In this document: piece by piece, positions 15,538 to 23,792 of the stretch | Layout: each line of letters begins with the position of its first letter | How positions within the stretch are numbered: position 1 is the stretch's first letter | Translations under genes and position numbers: made by a program | Notes under the pieces: generated by a model | What the model was told of the DNA's origin: nothing | The model's input: the letters and a program-made list of their open reading frames with translations, nothing else | The model's database searches: none | Source: Bacteroidota bacterium | Lineage (GTDB): Bacteria; Bacteroidota; Bacteroidia; B-17B0; Aurantibacillaceae | Reading direction: 5' to 3' | Assembly: GCA_016711805.1 (NCBI GenBank) | Contig: JADJSH010000003.1 | Span: forward strand, 186,001-250,000 | DNA length: 64,000 bases

Positions 15538-18500
15538 GTGAAACGAAAAATTTTATTATTAAGCATCTTGCTTGTTTGTTTAACGAATCAAGCCCAACCG
15601 GTTTTGTATGGCATGACACATGTTGGGGGTAACGGAACAGGTGTTATTTTTTCTATGGTAACCGGATCTACTTCTTTTGTACAACAAAAAAACATCCCCT
15701 TGCTAGCGCCAGGAAGGTCTCCTGAACATTTAAAATTATGTCAAGCTGGTTCAGGAAAACTTTATGGAATGACATTCAGAGGAGGGGCATATGATTTAGG
15801 TCTTTTATTTGAATATGATCCTACTACTAATAATTACACAAGTAAAGTTGATTTTAATGGGCTCTTAAATGGAGCGTCCCCATATGGTAGTTTATTAAAA
15901 AGTAGTTCGGGTAAATTGTATGGAATGACTTATGGAGGAGGGCTAAATAGTAAAGGGGTTTTATTTGAATATGATCCTGTCACTAATGTTTATACAAAAA
16001 AAGTCGATTTTAATGGAGTGTTAACCGGAGCAGAACCTATAGGTGGTTTAGTAGAAGCTAGCAACGGTAAGTTATATGGTATGACATCCAGAGGTGGAGT
16101 AAACAATATTGGAGTTTTATTTGAATATGATCCTGTCACTAATGTTTATTTGAAGAAAATGGATTTTAGCTTTAGTAGTGTCGTAACTGGAGCTGAGCCT
16201 TTAGGCGGATTGATCCAGGCAAGTAACGGTAAATTATATGGCATGACATTCAAAGGAGGAACAAGCAATCTCGGAGTGCTATTCGAATACGACCCTATTG
16301 GAAATACTTATGTAAAAAAGATAGATTTTAATGGTTCAAATAATGGTAGTTTTCCTAGAGGAAACTTAATGCAAGCAAGTAATGGCAAACTATATGCCAT
16401 GACTTCAAGTGGAGGGGTAAACAATGGAGGTGTTTTGTTTGAATATAATCCGATATCAAGTAGTTATTTAAAAAAAGTTGATTTTAATGGCACGTTAAAC
16501 GGTGCAGCTCCTTATGGAGAATTAATAGAAGTAAGTTCGGGTAATCTTTATGGCCTGACTTCTTTTGGAGGCGTAAATAATTTTGGAGTTTTATTTGAAT
16601 ATAATCCAACAACAAGTTTATATAATAAAAAATTGGACTTTGATCCTGGCATCCATGGTAGAAACCCCCGCGGAAGTTTATTACAATTAGGCAACAATAA
16701 ACTGTTTGGTTTAACAAACGGAGGAGGAGCAAACAATGCTGGAACTATATTCGAATATAATATTTTGTTAAATATTTGCACTAAAAAAGTTGATTTAAAC
16801 GGCCCAATAAATGGAGCATATCCTTGTGGGAGTTTGGCAGAAGCGCCCTCTGGAAAAATGTATGGATTAACTCAATCCGGAGGTATCACTAACGCCGGCG
16901 TATTATTTGAATATAACCCAGCCACCAATAATTATACAAAAAAAATTGATCTTAAAGATACTTTAACCGGTCGTGGCCCATATGGAAGCCTAACACTAGT
17001 GGGTTCAAGTAAATTATATGGAATGAATGAATGGGGAGGTCTAAATAATGATGGAACTTTATTTGAATACGATTTAGCAACGAATGTTTTAACTAAAAAA
17101 CTAGATTTTGATCGTTACTTGACTGGACAACATCCACTAGGGAGTTTAGTTTTGGTTAGTGGCAAACTATACGGAATGACTTCTATTGGAGGTTTGAACG
17201 ACGACGGGGTTTTATTTGAATACGACCCAACTACTAATATTTATACTAAAAAAATGGATTTTGATGATACGCTGTCGGGTCGACAACCCCATGGATCTTT
17301 AATACATGATGGTTTTGGAAAGTTATATGGGATGACTTTTACTGGGGGAGCGAATCACATAGGTGTGTTATTTGAATACGATCTTAATACAAATATTTAC
17401 ACTAAAAAAGTAACATTTAATGGAGCGTTAAATGGGCGTTATCCTGATGGCGACCTCGTGCTGCACGGTTCCGGTAAAATGTATGGCATGACTCGATCGG
17501 GAGGAGCATATACCCACGGAGTATTGTTCGAATATGATCCATCTACAAGTGTTTATACTAAAAAAATGGACTTTAACGATACTTTAACTGGACAGTTTCC
17601 TCGAGGGAATTTAATGCTCTCTCGCTCGGGAAAACTTTACGGTATGACTTCTTCTGGAGGTATATATAATTCAGGAGTTATATTTGAATACGATCCAATA
17701 AGCGAAATTTTCACTAAAAAAACTGATTTTATAGGCACAAATGGTTATTTCCCTGTCTCTAATAATTTTATAGAGATTTGTGAAACACCTAAGCCTTTAG
17801 GGGTCCTTACACAAACTTTTTGTCAAAACAGTAATTCAACTATTTCAGACCTAACAGTTGTTGGATCAGGAATTAATTGGTATTCATCTTCTACGAGTAG
17901 TGTTAGTTTACCTCCAACTGATTTGTTGGTAAGCGGAACACATTATTTTGCAACTCAAAATATTGGGGGATGTGAGAGTAAATTGAGGCTCGATGTTACG
18001 GTAATTGTTAATGCAACTCCACAAGTGTTCGTAAATTCAGGAACAATTTGTCTTGGCGATACATTTACTATTATTCCAAGCGGAGCTACAACATATTCTT
18101 ATTCAAGCGGAACCAACACAGTGTCTCCAACAACAACGTCATCTTATACAATAACTGGAATTGCAAACGGGTGCGAAAATGTTGCAATAAGTAATATAAC
18201 GGTTAATGCTTTACCTAATTTAGTTGTAACCACAAATGACACGTTATTGTGTTCTGGAGAAACCACAACGCTGTCTGTTCAAGGAGCTGGCGGTTACACT
18301 TGGAGCACATCAGAAAACGGTGCGACGATAGCGGTTAATCCTACTATAACAACAACATACTCTGTAAGTGGAACTGATTTAAATGGCTGTTCAAATACGG
18401 GCATTATTTCTCAAATAGTTGACCCTTGTACCGGTACTTTTGAACCCAAAAAATCAGATGAATTGAACATTTACCCAAACCCAACCAAAGGATTTTTTAC

Positions 18501-18681
18501 AGTTGAATTAAAAACAATAGTAAAAATAGTTATTACAAATGTTTTAAGCGAAATAGTTTTAAGTGAAGAATTAATTTCAGGGAAACAGTATTTGGATATT
18601 CAAAATCAACCACCTGGGATTTATTTTGTAAAAGTTAGTTCAGATAAAGGTCAGCAAACTATCAAAATAATTAGAGAATAA
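15538..18681 (+). CDS. secreted TIGR03803-type repeat protein with T9SS type A sorting domain
   Basis: 1,047 residues, GTG start, signal peptide ILLLSILLVCLTNQAQ. Residues about 20-740 hold 14 tandem units of about 52 residues with the consensus GKLYGMTxxGGxxNxGVLFEYDPxTNxY followed by TKKxDFNGxLxGxxPxGxL. This is the Gloeo_Verruco/TIGR03803 repeat, expected to form a beta-propeller-like or solenoid structure. Two Ig-like segments follow (about 760-970). The last 70 or so residues are a T9SS type A sorting domain (NIYPNPTKGFFTVEL ... GIYFVKVSSDKGQQTIKIIRE), which directs export across the outer membrane and removal of the tail. The ligand is unknown. Confidence 0.88.
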   Translation: MKRKILLLSILLVCLTNQAQPVLYGMTHVGGNGTGVIFSMVTGSTSFVQQKNIPLLAPGRSPEHLKLCQAGSGKLYGMTFRGGAYDLGLLFEYDPTTNNYTSKVDFNGLLNGASPYGSLLKSSSGKLYGMTYGGGLNSKGVLFEYDPVTNVYTKKVDFNGVLTGAEPIGGLVEASNGKLYGMTSRGGVNNIGVLFEYDPVTNVYLKKMDFSFSSVVTGAEPLGGLIQASNGKLYGMTFKGGTSNLGVLFEYDPIGNTYVKKIDFNGSNNGSFPRGNLMQASNGKLYAMTSSGGVNNGGVLFEYNPISSSYLKKVDFNGTLNGAAPYGELIEVSSGNLYGLTSFGGVNNFGVLFEYNPTTSLYNKKLDFDPGIHGRNPRGSLLQLGNNKLFGLTNGGGANNAGTIFEYNILLNICTKKVDLNGPINGAYPCGSLAEAPSGKMYGLTQSGGITNAGVLFEYNPATNNYTKKIDLKDTLTGRGPYGSLTLVGSSKLYGMNEWGGLNNDGTLFEYDLATNVLTKKLDFDRYLTGQHPLGSLVLVSGKLYGMTSIGGLNDDGVLFEYDPTTNIYTKKMDFDDTLSGRQPHGSLIHDGFGKLYGMTFTGGANHIGVLFEYDLNTNIYTKKVTFNGALNGRYPDGDLVLHGSGKMYGMTRSGGAYTHGVLFEYDPSTSVYTKKMDFNDTLTGQFPRGNLMLSRSGKLYGMTSSGGIYNSGVIFEYDPISEIFTKKTDFIGTNGYFPVSNNFIEICETPKPLGVLTQTFCQNSNSTISDLTVVGSGINWYSSSTSSVSLPPTDLLVSGTHYFATQNIGGCESKLRLDVTVIVNATPQVFVNSGTICLGDTFTIIPSGATTYSYSSGTNTVSPTTTSSYTITGIANGCENVAISNITVNALPNLVVTTNDTLLCSGETTTLSVQGAGGYTWSTSENGATIAVNPTITTTYSVSGTDLNGCSNTGIISQIVDPCTGTFEPKKSDELNIYPNPTKGFFTVELKTIVKIVITNVLSEIVLSEELISGKQYLDIQNQPPGIYFVKVSSDKGQQTIKIIRE

Positions 18682-18754
18682 TTCCTCTGGTTTTTTTAAT
18701 TTATAAACGGCTTAATCCGATTATATAACTCTGTTTTATATTGTAACAATAAAT

Positions 18755-18762
18755 TACATTTG
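18755..18762 (+). promoter_or_regulatory. TAnnTTTG promoter of the prolyl oligopeptidase gene
   Basis: TACATTTG, 18 bases before the ATG at 18781. No well-placed -33 TTG is visible. Confidence 0.5.
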
Positions 18763-18780
18763 ATCATAAATTAAAACATC

Positions 18781-20910
18781 ATGATAAAAACCAAATTCAT
18801 CATCGCATTAAATGTAGCAATCATATTAGCATCTTGTAATGATAAAAAAAAAGACGTTGTGCAAGAAAAATTAAACTATCCGAAAACAGAAAAAGTTGCA
18901 CAAGTAGATGATTACTTTGGAACTAAGGTGGAAGATCCTTACCGTTGGTTAGAGAACGATACGGCGGAGAACACCAAACATTGGGTGGAAGAACAGCGTA
19001 AAGTAACAGATAGTTATTTATCAAAAATTCCGTTCCGTAAGCAATTAGGAAAACGCATCGAAGAGTTAATTAATTTCCCTAAATATAGTTCGCCATTTAA
19101 AGTAGGAGCGTTTACTTTCTTTTATAAAAATGATGGTTTACAAAACCAAAGTGTCCTATATTTTCAAAAAGGAAAAGATGAACCTAAAGTGTTTATTGAT
19201 CCTAATAAATTATCGGCAGATGGAACTGCAGCTATGAGTTTAATGGGTTTTTCTAACGACAACAAATATGTGGCTTATGCCATCAATCAATCTGGTAGCG
19301 ATTGGGAAACGGTGTATGTGATGGAAATTGAGACTCAAAAAACATTAGAAGATAAATTAGAATGGGTAAAGTTTAGTGGAGCTTCATGGAAAGGAAATGG
19401 TTTTTATTATAGCCGTTACGATGCCCCTGTTAAAGGAAAAGAATTTTCGAATGTGAACGAATACCACAAAGTGTATTATCATAAATTGGGCGACAATCAA
19501 GCTAAAGATGAATTGGTATATGAAGACAAACAACATCCTTTATTATATTTAAATGCAGGAGTTACAGAAGACGAACGCTTTTTAATTTTATACACAAGTG
19601 CAGGAACATCAGGCAATGAATTATTCTGCAAAGACTTAAGTGTACCTAATAGTAAATTCACTTTATTATTTAAGGGCTTTGATTATGATTATGGAGTAAT
19701 TGATAATGTTGGAGATAAATTATTAGTGAAAACAAATGATGGCGCATCGAACCAACATGTAGTTTTAGTTGATCCAAAAAATCCTGCGAAAGCAAATTGG
19801 AAAACAGTGATTGCCGAAAAACCAGAGTTTATGGAAAGCGCGAGCACTTGTGGCGGAAAATTATTTGTCAGTTATTTAAAAGACGTAGCAACACATGTTT
19901 ACCAGCATGATTTAAACGGAACGTTAGAACACGAAATTACATTACCAGGATTAGGAACTGCAGAGGGCTTCGGTGGTAAAGCAAAAGACCAAGAGTTTTA
20001 TTATACGTATACGTCTTTTGTTTATCCAACGAGTATTTTCAAATACAACATTGCAACGGGTAAATCAGAATTATTTAGAAAAATTGATGTGAAGTTTGAT
20101 GTGAATCAATACGAATCTAAACAAGTATTTTTTACTTCTAAAGACGGCACAAAAGTGCCCATGTTTATTGTTTCGAAAAAAGGATTGGTGTTAGATGGAA
20201 ATAATCCAACGTTGTTATATGCTTATGGTGGATTTAACGCATCCATGAATCCAAGTTTTAGTGCAGCGCGTATTGCATTTTTAGAGCAAGGAGGGGTGTT
20301 TGTTTTAGCTAATATTAGAGGCGGTGGTGAGTATGGCGAAACTTGGCATAAAGCAGGTATGTTAGAGAAGAAACAAAATGTGTTTGATGATTTTATTGGA
20401 GCAGCTGAATATTTAATTAAAGAAAAATATACGTCTTCCGAAAGACTAGCCATTCAAGGTGGTTCAAACGGAGGCTTATTAATTGGTGCGTGCATGACTC
20501 AACGCCCAGATTTGTATAAAGTGTGTTTACCACAAGTTGGAGTTTTAGACATGTTACGTTACCACAAATTTACTGTAGGCTGGGGTTGGGCCGTTGAGTA
20601 TGGCTCTAGTGATAGTAGCAGTCAGTTTCAATACTTGTATAAATATTCGCCTTTGCATAATGTGAAACCTGTGAGTTACCCAGCAACCATGGTAACAACA
20701 GCCGATCATGATGATAGAGTAGTGCCAGCGCATTCTTTTAAATTTGCAGCTACATTACAAGAAAAAAATACGGGTACTAATCCTATGTTGATTCGTATTG
20801 ATAGCAAAGCGGGACACGGAGCAGGAAAACCAACAGCGAAAGTAATCGAAGAACAAGCAGATATTTATTCCTTCATCTTTTATAATATGGGAATAGAGCC
20901 TAAGTTTTAG
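18781..20910 (+). CDS. prolyl oligopeptidase family serine peptidase (S9A), lipoprotein
   Basis: 709 residues. The N-terminus MIKTKFIIALNVAIILASCND carries a lipobox (ILASC), so the enzyme is probably anchored to a membrane in the periplasm. Family marks: N-terminal YPKTEKVAQVDDYFGTKVEDPYRWLENDT, a seven-bladed propeller in the middle, then an alpha/beta hydrolase domain with nucleophile Ser562 in GGSNGG, Asp644/645 in ADHDDRVVP and His679 in GHGAG. All catalytic residues are present. It cleaves short peptides after proline. It is single-gene with its own likely promoter. Confidence 0.95.
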   Translation: MIKTKFIIALNVAIILASCNDKKKDVVQEKLNYPKTEKVAQVDDYFGTKVEDPYRWLENDTAENTKHWVEEQRKVTDSYLSKIPFRKQLGKRIEELINFPKYSSPFKVGAFTFFYKNDGLQNQSVLYFQKGKDEPKVFIDPNKLSADGTAAMSLMGFSNDNKYVAYAINQSGSDWETVYVMEIETQKTLEDKLEWVKFSGASWKGNGFYYSRYDAPVKGKEFSNVNEYHKVYYHKLGDNQAKDELVYEDKQHPLLYLNAGVTEDERFLILYTSAGTSGNELFCKDLSVPNSKFTLLFKGFDYDYGVIDNVGDKLLVKTNDGASNQHVVLVDPKNPAKANWKTVIAEKPEFMESASTCGGKLFVSYLKDVATHVYQHDLNGTLEHEITLPGLGTAEGFGGKAKDQEFYYTYTSFVYPTSIFKYNIATGKSELFRKIDVKFDVNQYESKQVFFTSKDGTKVPMFIVSKKGLVLDGNNPTLLYAYGGFNASMNPSFSAARIAFLEQGGVFVLANIRGGGEYGETWHKAGMLEKKQNVFDDFIGAAEYLIKEKYTSSERLAIQGGSNGGLLIGACMTQRPDLYKVCLPQVGVLDMLRYHKFTVGWGWAVEYGSSDSSSQFQYLYKYSPLHNVKPVSYPATMVTTADHDDRVVPAHSFKFAATLQEKNTGTNPMLIRIDSKAGHGAGKPTAKVIEEQADIYSFIFYNMGIEPKF

Positions 20911-21026
20911 GTTCCGTCATTGCGATCACGCATTAGCGTGAGAAGCAATCTCATACAAATCTTAATTGTGTTTGAGATTGCTTCTTTCCATTTTGCTCTT
21001 TCTTCAATACTCCTAGCATTGACGAA
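20911..21026. repeat. MITE-like intergenic repeat with nested hairpins
   Basis: It begins CGTCATTGCGATCACGC and contains TCACGC-ATTA-GCGTGA. It then has a long imperfect hairpin between GAAGCAATCTCA (20942-20953) and TGAGATTGCTTC (20972-20983). Near the far end the bases GCATTGACGAAC resemble the inverted start. The CGTCATTGCGA...GAAGCAATCTC arrangement is a well-known dispersed intergenic repeat type in many bacteria. It has no coding capacity. Confidence 0.6.
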
Positions 21027-21572
21027 CTATTTTTTCTTTCCAATCTTATAACCAATTTGGGTTCTTGGTTTTACTTTATCTTTCTTATCCAATAATTCAT
21101 CAAAGTACTGAAATACGATTTCAATATTTTTGGTATTGTTATCTGTTTTCTTTCGCAGTTCTTCAATAAGAAGCCGTAACTCTGTATTATCGGCTAATGA
21201 TTGTCTTATATGCGTAAACACTCGCATAATTTGTATATTAACTTGTATGGCTTTTGGGCTGTTTAAAACAGAAGAAAGCATGAGTACGCCATGTTCCGCA
21301 AAAACCATGGGAATATATCTTGTTCCTCCTCTTCCAATCTTTGAGGTGCCAATTTGGCACCTCAAAGATTCAAATTCTTTTTCTGTTAATTCAAACATAA
21401 AATCATCTGGAAAGCGTTCAATATTTCTATTGACTTGTCTTTTCAGTTGTTTAGTTTCAACGCCATATAATTCTGCCAAATCGCGATCTAGCATTACTTT
21501 TTGATTACGTATAACATAAATTTTGTTCAGTAAAACCTCGTCAGGCAAGGTTGTTAAATTAGCTTTCTCCAT
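21027..21572 (-). CDS. ORF6N domain-containing DNA-binding protein
   Basis: 181 residues. The ORF6N domain covers about 10-95: IYVIRNQKVMLDRDLAELYGVETKQLKRQVNRN, then RFPDDFMFELTEKEFESLRCQ and RYIPMVFAEHGVLMLSSVL. ORF6N is a KilA-N-related domain found in phage antirepressors and in many Bacteroidota chromosomes. The C-terminal half is helical and charged (about 115-165), with a basic tail. The coding sequence contains a perfect palindrome with 15-bp arms at 21336-21370, and three related palindromes lie upstream of the start codon. A TATTTTTG promoter box lies 21 bases before the ATG. The role is unknown; self-regulation is a reasonable inference from the palindromes. Confidence 0.88.
   Translation of the reverse strand: MEKANLTTLPDEVLLNKIYVIRNQKVMLDRDLAELYGVETKQLKRQVNRNIERFPDDFMFELTEKEFESLRCQIGTSKIGRGGTRYIPMVFAEHGVLMLSSVLNSPKAIQVNIQIMRVFTHIRQSLADNTELRLLIEELRKKTDNNTKNIEIVFQYFDELLDKKDKVKPRTQIGYKIGKKK
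21336..21370. repeat. perfect palindrome (15-bp arms) inside the ORF6N gene
   Basis: Arms AATCTTTGAGGTGCC and GGCACCTCAAAGATT around the centre AATTT. It encodes S-L-R-C-Q-I-G-T-S-K-I of the protein. The inner part GTGCCAATTTGGCAC matches the theme of the palindromes upstream of the gene. Confidence 0.85.
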
Positions 21573-21592
21573 AAAATAAATAGTTTCTGAAA

Positions 21593-21600
21593 CAAAAATA
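21593..21600 (-). promoter_or_regulatory. TAnnTTTG promoter of the ORF6N gene
   Basis: Minus-strand TATTTTTG, about 21 bases before the start codon at 21572. The palindromes at 21623-21637 and 21646-21670 lie just upstream of it, where a bound protein would affect RNA polymerase. Confidence 0.6.
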
Positions 21601-21622
21601 AATTATTTTATAGCAGCTGATG

Positions 21623-21637
21623 GCTACAAATTGTAGC
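21623..21637. promoter_or_regulatory. palindrome GCTACAAATTGTAGC upstream of the ORF6N gene
   Basis: 7-bp arms around a single central base, in the -30 region of the ORF6N promoter. It shares the CAATTTG/CAAATTG core with the other three palindromes of this locus. Confidence 0.7.
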
Positions 21638-21645
21638 AAAATAAA

Positions 21646-21670
21646 TTGAGGTCGCAATTTGCGACCTCAA
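21646..21670. promoter_or_regulatory. palindrome TTGAGGTCGC-AATTT-GCGACCTCAA upstream of the ORF6N gene
   Basis: Perfect 10-bp arms around AATTT. It has the same TTGAGGTnnC frame as the palindrome inside the gene. Confidence 0.8.
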
Positions 21671-21691
21671 ACGAAATTTATAACTTAGAAA

Positions 21692-21718
21692 TTCAAGGTG
21701 CCAATTTGGTACCTTGAA
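21692..21718. promoter_or_regulatory. imperfect palindrome TTCAAGGTGCC-AATTT-GGTACCTTGAA
   Basis: 11-bp arms with one mismatch, between the stop codon of the upstream secreted-protein gene and the ORF6N promoter. The core GTGCCAATTTGG is the same as in the intragenic palindrome. No T-run follows, so it is not a typical terminator. Confidence 0.7.
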
Positions 21719-21723
21719 ACAAA

Positions 21724-23754
21724 TTACTCCTTTACAAATCTTATTTTTTTAGTTGAATCAAATGAAGATAATTCTATAAAATAGACGCCATTTTTTAAAG
21801 GCTCAACATTTATAACATCGCTTTTATCACCAGATAAACAAAGGTTTCCAAGTACATCATAAATTTTATAAGAAGAGTTTGTATTAGTTTGTAAAATTTT
21901 TTGTGCAGGATTTGGAAACACTAAAACATCATTACTCGGTTTATAGAATTTTGAATTAAAGGTTGTTATTTCTGAGACACTGTTTTTCCAAACACCTTTA
22001 CCCTCCGTTGCACAATAAATCTCATTATTTAGAGAAGCAAGTGATTTTATAGAAATGGAAGGCAAACCACTAGAGTAATTAATCCAATTTCCGCTTAGAT
22101 TTTGCATTAAGAAAACACCTGATGACGTCCCTGCAAAAATAGAATTGCTAGTTGATAATAAACATTTCACTTGCATATTTGTAAGTCCAGTATTTATTGT
22201 TGTCCAATTTTGTCCATGATCATAACTTATATAAATTCCATTAGTGCTCCCTGCAATTATTTTTGTGCCTTCATATATGAATGATGTGAAGCCAAAAGTA
22301 GATGTTGTTGGAGGCAAACCATTATTCGCAGAGCTCCAATTGGTCCCACCGTTTACGGTAACAAAAACACCTCCACCTGTACTTACAACAGCCGAATCGC
22401 CTTTGGTTGCCATTCCTCTAACACTAAGCCCGCCTATAATACCTGAGTTTGTTGCTTGCCATGTCGTGCCATTATTTGTTGAAGTGTAAACTCCATGTAT
22501 AGTTCCTGCAAACAATTTAGTGCCGTTGTAACAAAGTGTACTGACATATTCGTTTACATATAACCCAGTATTACAAGAAGTCCAAGTGGTACCATTATTA
22601 GTAGAATAATATATTCCCATGGCGCCTGTGCCAGCAAAAATCCTATTTGCAGAAGCAGTGAAACAAAATACGTGAGCATAACCTATTTGATTATTTAGCC
22701 ATCTCCAATTTTGGCTATTATCTTGACTTATATAGGGCCCACCATTATAATATAATCCAGCAAATAAATTAGAATTATTAGTGAATAAACTATATACAGT
22801 TGTATTTGCTAGACCTTGATTTGAAATAGTCCATGTTTGACCTTGATCAATACTTTTGTATACTCCATTATCTGTTCCTAAGATTAAACTTGTTCCAAAT
22901 TTGCATGATGAAAAGTATGATTTCGCAAATAGCCCATTTTGTTGATTGACCCATGAATTGCCGTAATCAATAGATGTAAATACGCCCCCGCTCAATGATG
23001 TTGCTAATAAATTAGTTCCAAATACTGTAATTGAAGTAATGTCATTAGTTGGAATATTGTTTGATAACTGATTCCATGTTAGTCCATTATCATTGGATAG
23101 AAATAACCCATACATGGATGTTACAGCTAAAATATTTCCATTAAGAGTATCGAAAGAGGAAACCGTAGATCCTAATGGCAAACCAACGCTACTATTAGTC
23201 CAATTAGAACCCCCGTCTGATGATGAGTATATCCCATTGTTTCCCCGACCAACAAAAAGTGTATTACCAACAGATATAAATCCGTATGTAGGATTTGCTG
23301 ATAAGGCCGACACTAAACTCCAATTGTTACCATTATTAACAGATTTATATAATCCTTGATTAGTTGTAGCAAATAGTATATTGTTCCATTTTGCAATTTT
23401 TGCAACATTTGTTATGGAAGGCATACCTGTTTTTTTAGGAGCCCAGGAAACACCGTTATCTGAGGACATATAACAACCATCATATTCTGTTCCAGCATAA
23501 ACATTAGTTCCATCTACAAAAAAACAGTTAATGTCTGTATTTGGTAATGAAGGTGGGTTTGAAACAGACCAACTGTTGTTGATATTATTGGTGCTGTATA
23601 AACCATAAGCATTCGTTCCGCACAAAAAGGTTGATCCTACTTCTGCAAAACAATCAATTTGTGCCATATATGGGCCTGAAGTTTGGACCCACTGTGATTT
23701 AAGAGAAAGTGAAAAAAGAAAAAAAGAGACAAAAAGAAAAGAAAGTGTTTTCAT
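21724..23754 (-). CDS. secreted YCF48/sortilin-type propeller protein with T9SS type A sorting domain
   Basis: 676 residues with a signal peptide (LSFLFVSFFLFSLSLKS). The body consists of about 13 blades with the BNR-like pattern S-x-D-x-G-x-x-W, for example YMSSDNGVSWAP, YKSVNNGNNWS, YSSSDGGSNWTN, YYSTNNGTTWTS. This is as in WD40/YVTN/BNR and photosystem-II-stability-factor-like proteins. The C-terminal 65 or so residues are a T9SS type A domain (VLVFPNPAQKILQTN ... GVYFIELSSFDSTKKIRFVKE). That tail is strikingly similar to the tail of the next gene. The function is unknown; it is a secreted or surface-attached protein. Confidence 0.87.
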   Translation of the reverse strand: MKTLSFLFVSFFLFSLSLKSQWVQTSGPYMAQIDCFAEVGSTFLCGTNAYGLYSTNNINNSWSVSNPPSLPNTDINCFFVDGTNVYAGTEYDGCYMSSDNGVSWAPKKTGMPSITNVAKIAKWNNILFATTNQGLYKSVNNGNNWSLVSALSANPTYGFISVGNTLFVGRGNNGIYSSSDGGSNWTNSSVGLPLGSTVSSFDTLNGNILAVTSMYGLFLSNDNGLTWNQLSNNIPTNDITSITVFGTNLLATSLSGGVFTSIDYGNSWVNQQNGLFAKSYFSSCKFGTSLILGTDNGVYKSIDQGQTWTISNQGLANTTVYSLFTNNSNLFAGLYYNGGPYISQDNSQNWRWLNNQIGYAHVFCFTASANRIFAGTGAMGIYYSTNNGTTWTSCNTGLYVNEYVSTLCYNGTKLFAGTIHGVYTSTNNGTTWQATNSGIIGGLSVRGMATKGDSAVVSTGGGVFVTVNGGTNWSSANNGLPPTTSTFGFTSFIYEGTKIIAGSTNGIYISYDHGQNWTTINTGLTNMQVKCLLSTSNSIFAGTSSGVFLMQNLSGNWINYSSGLPSISIKSLASLNNEIYCATEGKGVWKNSVSEITTFNSKFYKPSNDVLVFPNPAQKILQTNTNSSYKIYDVLGNLCLSGDKSDVINVEPLKNGVYFIELSSFDSTKKIRFVKE

Positions 23755-23792
23755 GTGGTAAAAATAATTAGCAACATAAAATTAATACTTTT

